Shown here piece by piece: positions 57,469-64,000 of a DNA stretch of 64,000 nucleotides (position 1 is its first letter; every line of letters begins with the position of its first letter). Source of the stretch: Panorpa germanica (lineage: Eukaryota; Arthropoda; Insecta; Mecoptera; Panorpidae); assembly GCA_963678705.1 (NCBI GenBank), contig OY783210.1:13083331-13147330 (forward strand), read 5' to 3'. The position numbers and the translations under genes were made by a program. Below the pieces are notes generated by a model. It saw only the letters and a program-made list of their open reading frames with translations. It had not been told where the DNA came from and ran no database searches.

Positions 57469-60400
57469 TCACGGTGCAATTTTATTTCTTGATAAACTAA
57501 AATCAAATCTAAAATCAGTCCTTAAAGATTGTAAAATTTTCAACGGTCTTCCCGAATACATCAGAGTGTTTGCGTAAAACATGTAGTTCATTCCTACACG
57601 AACATTATTAAAGTAACGTGAAACAAGCCGCATCAAGTTCAAATCATCTTGATAATTTACGTGAAAGTAAGAGCCTAGAGGGCGTCTAAAATTAGGATAC
57701 TTTTCCTTGGAAGCAACAAGTTTACGCTGCATGAGTGCTTCCGTTACCATATTAATTTCTGTGTAAAGTTCAAGATCGTGGCGAGGCTCGTCTAGCATTT
57801 CCTCAGAACCCCAAAGCAAACCTTCGCAAATGCTTGGAATACCTATTCGATCTAGGTCTATTTCCAGGTTATATAGCATGGCGTTGGCATACTCTTCAGG
57901 ACTTACTTCATTTTGATAATTCTTTAACGGAGGAAGTGGTGGTTTGCAACCAAACATGTCAAACATTCTCGGTAATGTATACTTTGGAGTAAGCGCTGTA
58001 GTAGAAAAAAAAACAAAAAATGTACTTAACTCGGGAAAACGAGGGAAGCAAATAGTTGTTTTACAAAACAGTACAGTAATATATGTTTTACCTTATTTTT
58101 AACATTTCTCTTAACTTTTAATTAGTATTGTTATTTTGGTCAAAGTATCGCAAAATGACTGTTGTGTTACAAGAATGCGTTACTGGTAGATTAAAAAGAA
58201 ATACAAAACAAAGGCTTATTTTTGAAAATAGAAAACGTCACAAGAATATACGAACAACTAACTTTAAATCCGACAGTTATTTCAGTGAAAATAAATTACA
58301 TAAACCGTGAACTTGAGAACCGCGTGATAATTTAGTAGTCATTAAAGCAGGGGCGTAGCTACCGCCGTATCAAGGATACGGGGCCCTCGGACTATAGGGG
58401 TCCCAAACGTGTGTAAGCAAATATTCGTTTTTTTCTTCACTATTTGAAATTATTAATCCTGTTTCTAAAGCTTTCCAGCATGAAATTAATGACTTACAGA
58501 AAGCCAGCATTTTACTAAGTATTCTTTTGAATTGACTGAGCGAAATAAGAAATCAAAATTCATTCCATGGTTTGCATAAAGGAGTCCAGAGATCTAGCAA
58601 AAGAGTGGTGAGTAAGAACTGTTTTCAAAAATAAAAGAAAGAAGATAACGAAGCGTTTTTTTGATGAGCTAAATACAGTAGAGACATGTCAGTTGATCTG
58701 TATGAACAATTAATTGCTTTGAAAACATGCTTAAAATCTGAAATTCAGAAAATTCATTCCTTTAAGGAACTTATGGACTTATTCCTGATAAATGTCAATA
58801 GCCTTGCATACAGTTTTCCGGAGGTAATAACAGCATGCTTTCTATTCTTGAATCTTCCGGTTACAAGTGCAACAGTTAAACGAAGTTTTTCGCAATTAAA
58901 ACTGATAAAAAATGATCTAAACACTTCTATGGGACAGGAAAGGCTATCAGACTTAAATCGTCTTCAACTACGAATGATTTAATAAATAAGTTCGCCGAAC
59001 AAAAGGTAAAAGTGTATATTTGATTTGAATTGTTTGGCTAGTTTAGTTTCTAGGAGTATTAATAACGTACAAACAATATATAATTATTTTAATTCAATCC
59101 GGCCCCGTTCAAATTTTGATACAGGGCCCCTCTAAGACAAGCTACGGCACTGCATTAAAGGTATCAAAAGCAATAAACAATAAGTAATCCTTCGATGTCA
59201 GAAATTTAAACTTTAAATAGCTAAATCACCGTCAACTTTTGGATATTTAAAAAAATGATAAAGCCGATAGACATATATTACCATATGTTTATATACAAAT
59301 ATAAAAAATCCGACATTAAAAAAAAAGTTCACGATCCCATTACCTCGAATTCGTTTGTCTCTGATCCGATAATCCAGAGACATTGGTTTTTCAGGTGAGG
59401 ATTCAGGTGTGTTCAGACCTGTTTCATTGGCTGCTTTTTTGGCTTTTCTTTTGGCTCTTTTTAAAGCACTCATTGTAGGTGTATCCAAATTTCCTTTAAT
59501 GGGTGAAGGCTTGCTTTTCTTCTTTTTGTTTCCAGGTGTGGTTACTCTTGGAGGTGTATCCAAATTTCCTTCAACGGGTGAAGGCTTGCTTTTCTTTACG
59601 GCTCCAGTCATTGCAGCTGGAGGCGTAGATACTTTTTCAGTTGCAGGTGTGGATACCATTACACCAGTAGGCACAGGTGCTTTTTCAGCTGCAGGTGGGG
59701 ATACTGTTATAGCTGTAGATACAGGTGCTATTTCAGCTGTGGATGCGGATACCATTACAGCTGCAGGTGTGGATACCATTACACCAGTAGACACAGGTGC
59801 TTTTTCAACTGCAGGTGGGGATACTGTTTTAGCTGTAGGTACAGGTGCTATTTCAGCTGTGGATGCGGATACCATTACAGCTGCAGGTGTGGATACCATT
59901 ACACCAGTAGACACAGGTGCTTTTTCAACTGCAGGTGGGGATACTGTTATAGCTGTAGGTACAGGTGCTATTTCAGCTGTGGATGCGGTTACCATTACAG
60001 CCGCAGGAGCAGGTGCAATTTCAGCTGTAGATATGGATGCTATTACAGCTGCAGGCGCGATTTCAGCTGTAGATGTGGATGCTATTACAGCTTCAGGTTT
60101 GGATATCAGTGCAGCCGTATTCGTAGGTGCTTTTTCAGCTGTAGGTGGGGATACCATTACACCTGCAGGGGCAAGTGCTATTTCAGCTGTAGATGTGGAT
60201 GCCATTAGTGCTATAGGTGTATGTTGTTCTTCAGCTCCAGGTTTGGATACCTTTGCAGTTCTAGTGGAATGTGCTTTATCAGCTACAGATGTGAAATATG
60301 TTCGATCAGGTGCGGAACTAGGTCTCTTTTTAAGATGATTTTTTTCTTTGAAAGTGCCTATCTCTACATTTGAAGCTGCGGCTGTTACTTCTATTTTAGA

Positions 60401-62050
60401 TAGAATTAGTGCAATTTCAGCTGCAGATATAGTTGCTGTTCTGAGTATAGGACATGGATTTCTTATTCTTGTTATTCTATGCTCTTGCGGAATGTCTTCC
60501 CCACCTGTATATGCACTTCTATCTCCTCCTTCACCTCCCTCTGCTCCTCCATCTTCTCCTGATGCTGCAGCTATGGAATTTGAAATATTTGTTTGTTCTT
60601 GTGAACTATCTTTATTTTTTGGACCTCTATCATCTTCCTCTATTCCACCTCCTCTTCCTCCATCCCCTCTATCTCCACCTTCTCCTCCAGGATTTTGGTT
60701 TAACGGTGATGCAGACGTAGGTACTGTTCCGGGTGCAGGCTTTGGACTTACAATATTACTTCCACTGCTTCTGCCTACACCGCCTCTTCCTCCAACATCT
60801 CTATCTCCACCTTCTCCTACAGGATTTTGGTTTGATGGCGATGCAGCCGTAGGTACTGTTCCGGGTGCAGGCTTTGAACTTACAATATTACTTCCAACGC
60901 CTCTTCCTACACCTCTTCCTGCACCTCTTCCTCCAGGATTTTGATTTAAAGGCGATGCAGCCGTAGGTACTGTTCCGGGTGCAGGCTTTGGACTTACAAT
61001 ATTACTTCCAACGCCTCTTCCTACACCTCTTCCTGCACCTCTTCCTCCAGGATTTTGGTTTAAAGGTGATGCAGACGTAGGTACCGTTTCGGGTGCAGGC
61101 TTTGGACTTACAATATTACTTCCACTGTCTTTGCCTCCACCGCCTCTTCCTCCAACACCTCTATCTCCACCTTCTCCTCCAGGATTTTGGTTTGATGGCG
61201 ATGCAGACGTAGGTACTGTTCCGGGTGCAGGCTTTGGACTTACAATATTACTTCCACCGCCTCTTCCTGCACCTCCTCCTCCAGGATTTTGGTTTAAAGG
61301 TGATGCAGACGTAGTTACTGTTCCGGGTGTAGGATTTCGAGTTACAATATTACTTCCACCGATTCTGCCTCCATCTCCTCTTTCTCCACTACCTACACCT
61401 CCACCTCCTCCTCCAGGATTTCGGTTTAAAGGTGATGCAGACGTAGGTACTGTTCCGCGTGCAGGATTTCGTGTTACAATATTACTTCCACCGCCTCTGG
61501 CTCCACCTCCTCCTCCAGGATTTCGATTTAAAGGTGATGCAACCGTAGGTACTGTTCCGGGTGCAGGATTTCGAGTTACAATATTACTTCCACCGCCTCT
61601 GCCTCCACCTCCTCCTCCAGGATTTCGGGTTAAAGGTGATGCAGACGTAGGTACTGTTCCGGGTGCAGGATTTCGAGTTACAATATTACTTCCACCGCCT
61701 CTGCCTCCACCTCCTCCTCCAGGATTTCGGTTTAAAGGTGATGCAGACGTAGGTACTGTTCCGGGTGCAGGATTTCGAGTTACAATATTACTTCCACCGC
61801 TTCTGCCTCCACCTCCTCCTCCAGGATTTCGGGTTAAAGGTGATGCAGACGTAGGTACTGTTCCGGGTGCAGGATTTCGAGTTACAATATTACTTCCACT
61901 CACTCTGCCTCCACCGCCTCTTCCTCCAACACCTCTACCTGCACCTTCTACTCCACGATTTTGGTTTAATGATGATGTAAACGTTACATTATTACTTCCA
62001 CTGCTTCTTCCTGCCCCTCCTCCTCCACTTTTTCTTTTGTTGTTCGGCAT
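57469..62050 (-). CDS. Large two-exon repeat protein with an unrecognised C-terminal domain, about 1077 aa
   Basis: Exon 1 is 59344-62050 (902 codons plus one base, donor CGAG|GTAATG); exon 2 is 57469-57995 (acceptor TTCTACTACAG). The phases match. The first ATG (62048-62050) follows a possible acceptor TTGCAG, so a 5' untranslated intron is likely. Residues 20-480: about 14 units of a 34-residue Gly/Arg repeat around GGGRGGGSNIVTRNPAPGTV. Residues 600-830: Ala/Thr/Pro repeats such as STAEIAPVPTAITVSPP. Residues 840-900: basic clusters (KKKKSKPSP, KRAKRKAKKAANE) like nuclear localisation signals. Exon 2 is a non-repetitive domain of 174 residues containing PRMFDMFGCKPPLPPLKNY, LYTEINMVTEALMQRKL and RRPLGSYFHVNYQDDLNLMR. 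I do not recognise it. A hAT copy lies in the intron. The join is inferred; a transcript would settle it. Confidence 0.7.
58348..59152 (+). mobile_element. hAT transposon, internally deleted, 805 bp, perfect 8-bp target duplication
   Basis: The left end is CAGGGGCGTAGCTACCGC and the inverted right end is CAGTGCCGTAGCTTGTC. The flanks 58340-58347 and 59153-59160 are both CATTAAAG. Plus strand 58686-58982 encodes the C-terminal hAT dimerisation region (LNLPVTSATVKRSFSQLKLI then KNDLNTSMGQERLSDLNRLQ), like the zinc-finger MYM-type-1-like hAT group. It sits in the intron of the 1077-aa gene. Confidence 0.92.
59600..60240 (-). repeat. Coding repeat encoding Ala/Thr/Pro units
   Basis: Blocks of about 120 bp, each containing several TAEIAP/VMVS units, repeat almost exactly near 59640, 59760 and 59880. 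The length is a multiple of three. Confidence 0.75.
60650..61960 (-). repeat. 102-bp coding minisatellite (Gly/Arg repeat)
   Basis: About 13-14 units of roughly 102 bp (34 codons). The most alike units are at 61400-61880. Variation is mainly in the number of Gly codons. The reverse strand stays open over long distances as a side effect. Confidence 0.85.
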
Positions 62051-62356
62051 TATGGTGCTTTTCTGCAATTTTAAGATTTGTATTACATTTTATAAAATTA
62101 TATTAATTATATTTTATATGTGACTATATCTTTATAAAGGGATCCAAAGTTATAGAAATGTTTCTGCTTTTATAGAACAGAGGTGCGAGTGTCTGTGTGT
62201 TCAATACGTCATTTACTAAAAACAGCAGAGTCGTGTATCCCATAAAGTTTTATATTGAAATTATTGTGAAATAATAAAAATATTCTTCATTACTTGTTTC
62301 TACTGTGAAGTCACAAACTTTTCGATATTTAAAAAACTTGAAACACAAATATACAT

Positions 62357-62530
62357 ATAGTTCAAATTATTACGCGACTCATACTTAAACGACTGCCGAT
62401 ATAACTAAAAAGCACTGACTCACTTATTTTTCTATAATGTATATAGGAACGAATAAGACAAAATTCATTATCGCATTATAGATATATACCGCTCTTATAA
62501 CCTCTTCTATGTATAAGTCGCCGCCGAACT
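62357..62530. mobile_element. MITE family E, copy lacking one outer end
   Basis: It matches 9369-9566 (AACTGCCGATATAACT-like core, then TAAAAAGCACTGACTCAC, then TATAAGTCGCCGCCGAACT). The last 20 bp of the right inverted repeat is missing and the left repeat has an internal gap. Confidence 0.7.
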
Positions 62531-62712
62531 CACGAAGAAAGAACCCAAACAAAAAATTGACAACCCAATTGTCAGGAATTCCATCAAAATCTGATAGTAA
62601 AATAACGTAAACTGATAGTAAAATCTTGCATGTCTATGTGTCAATAGTCACATGGCAAAAGACGATAGTCAATGCAAAGTGCTTGAAGATGCGATTGCTA
62701 TAGATAAACTAG

Positions 62713-62795
62713 ATTAACCGCCTTTGTAGGTAAACCGAAGCGAGTATGAGATAAAACTGTACGTTATACAACTCGGGTTTACCTGCAAAGGCAAT
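62713..62795. repeat. Inverted repeat, possible hairpin
   Basis: CGCCTTTGTAGGTAAACC is matched in reverse by GGGTTTACCTGCAAAGGCA, about 20 paired bases with one or two mismatches and a loop of about 40 bases. The function is unknown. Confidence 0.6.
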
Positions 62796-63783
62796 CCACA
62801 CAGTCAAACCTGTCAGGTAAATCATTTATATTATATATATAGTATATATATATATATAGTATACCGTTTAAATTATTGATTACCTTTATAAGTTTTTTCC
62901 AGTTGAAATTATTACTGCATCGCACCACATTGAACTGCACTTGAAAGTATTTTAAATAATCTCAAAATTCAAGAACTTAGTAAGGTCAAATTTCTTTAAA
63001 AAGACAAAATAGTTATTGTATTTAATATATCTTTCTATTTCTTTAAATCATTAATTTAATACTTAACAATTATGTCTTAGCATAATGAAAACCAGAGCAA
63101 AAACGACTAACAATTAGAAATATAACAATAAAAAATTTGATTTATAATACACAAAAGGTCCAATTGAAAGGAATATAAAATTTACAATATTTCACAAAAA
63201 TATAAACCATTGGCGATCTAAAGTTATTTTTACTGCTCAGTAGTTACAGTACAATTTTTGACGTTGAAGCCAAGTGATTCAATAATTCAGTTTTGTAAAC
63301 ACAAAATTTAAAACCAAGGTTTGTTTTATATATATGCTACAGCTTACATTTTTTACTATTTACTTAAACGGACCCGTTATTTGTTATTGTTATTTTGTTA
63401 TTTTATTAATTATGTTAATTCTACCTACGGCAAACCTAGTAATATTAAAGCAGTAGTATATATTATATCTATTCCAAAAGCCTTTAATTCCTAAATCTTT
63501 GAAATGGCTTCCTAAATTTTAATAATCGTTAAAAGGATGTTCCTACAAAGTTTTATGAGTATGTTAATCCGCAAAAGCGTATATTTAATTTTTAAAAAGC
63601 AGTAAAATAGATCACAAATCGTTGTATATCAGGTAAAATAGTTTATATATGTCGTTAACTTGTGTTATGTAAGATAAAGCTTAAATGCACGTAACTATGT
63701 TTAGCGGGACTAATCCAATGCAATCCTGGTTGTAAAATTATTCTCTTTTCTTTATGCATACTTATCTCTCTATACTTTTGCAG

Positions 63784-63960
63784 ATGATTGAAGTTAAATT
63801 AAGATCTTCGCAAGGACATGTCTTTACGGTTGACGAAGAGACCATAAGATGCATGGCGCCGATTAAAGCTATTGTTGAATCTTGGCGGACAAATAAAATA
63901 ATAAACGAAAATGAAATTCCGCTTCCAATTGTAAAAACATCTACATTAAGAAAGGTCTGA
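63784..63960 (+). CDS. SKP1-like protein, N-terminal exon, runs off the window
   Basis: The ATG directly follows a good splice acceptor (CTCTATACTTTTGCAG), so the upstream exon is untranslated. MIEVKLRSSQGHVFTVDEET aligns with the SKP1 N-terminus (IKLQSSDGEVFEVD), and NEIPLPIVKTSTLRKV with its PLPNVNAAILKKV. SKP1 links F-box proteins to cullin-1 in SCF ubiquitin ligases. The usual TIKTMLEDLG stretch is strongly changed (IKAIVESWR). The frame meets a stop one codon after RKV; a donor at AAG|GTCTGA would avoid it, and the next exon would be outside. It is a diverged paralogue or a decaying copy. Confidence 0.6.
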   Translation: MIEVKLRSSQGHVFTVDEETIRCMAPIKAIVESWRTNKIINENEIPLPIVKTSTLRKV

Positions 63961-64000
63961 ATCATATAATTGAGCCCCTAATTTTATTTGTAAAACAATA

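Larger units (their letters stand above)
62051..63783. other. Gene-free stretch between the repeat-protein gene and the SKP1-like gene
   Basis: It contains a family E MITE copy (62357-62530), an inverted repeat (62713-62795) and a TA-rich run (62835-62862). Otherwise it is AT-rich without a gene. Confidence 0.5.

Noticed and set aside
59409-60338. 309-codon plus-strand frame rich in Ala, Gly and Val
   Set aside because: It is the reverse strand of the Ala/Thr/Pro repeat, with no signal of its own.
61131-62123. 330-codon plus-strand frame rich in Pro and Leu
   Set aside because: It is the reverse strand of the 102-bp Gly/Arg minisatellite. It has no independent support.
1-64000. tRNA, rRNA and CRISPR-like structures
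   Set aside because: I saw no cloverleaf with conserved B-box spacing, no ribosomal RNA sequence and no regularly spaced short repeats.

Overview
This is a stretch of AT-rich insect nuclear genome. The evidence is an ionotropic chemoreceptor gene, several secreted glycine-rich structural-protein genes with strong TATA/initiator promoters, short GT-AG introns, and many small transposable elements (hAT, Helitron, Jockey-type and other LINE pieces, several MITE families). I cannot fix the insect order from sequence alone.

Left part (1-18.8 kb, all minus strand): five complete genes for secreted, low-complexity proteins, plus the promoter of a sixth that lies beyond the left edge. Each gene has a tiny first exon of 5 or 6 codons (MRSFL, MSRLM, MGITLQ, MARLM, MARLM), a phase-0 intron, and a second exon that starts with valine inside the signal peptide. 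Five promoters carry TATAAAAG and the 38-residue gene has TATATAA. Products are a His-rich repeat protein (262 aa), a 38-aa peptide, a 683-aa Tyr/Asn-rich repeat protein, a 92-aa Gly/Gln-rich protein and a 167-aa Gly-rich protein. The layout is what one sees in cuticle or other extracellular-matrix gene clusters. The 5' flank of the His-rich gene is repeated about 3.1 kb away at the left edge, so the array grew by tandem duplication.

Middle (18.8-36.6 kb): no host gene that I can support. It holds MITEs, three hAT-type insertions (two with perfect 8-bp target duplications), a Helitron-like element, 5'-truncated LINEs, and direct repeats. Two MITE families recur, called here family A (ends CCCAGTAAACA) and family B (ends GGGCTTGTGTCC). 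Two B copies sit inside A copies.

Right part (36.6-57 kb): ordinary genes, most of them complete when the exons are joined. In order: an ionotropic receptor (+, 612 aa), aprataxin (+, 204 aa), GTPBP10/mitochondrial Obg GTPase (+, 390 aa), OSGEPL1/Qri7 tRNA t6A synthase (-, 442 aa), YKT6 SNARE (+, 201 aa), UTP11 (-, 264 aa), RABGGTB (-, 333 aa) and a THAP-domain protein (+, 538 aa). GTPBP10 and OSGEPL1 converge with 59 bp between stop codons. OSGEPL1/YKT6 and RABGGTB/THAP are divergent pairs with short shared promoter regions.

Right edge (57.4-64 kb): a two-exon minus-strand gene of about 1077 codons. Its exon 1 is built from a Gly/Arg-rich 34-residue repeat and a second Ala/Thr/Pro repeat; its exon 2 is a non-repetitive domain I do not recognise. 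A hAT element sits in its intron. The window ends in the first exon of a diverged SKP1-like gene. I saw no LTR retroelements, Polintons, CRISPR arrays, tRNA or rRNA genes.
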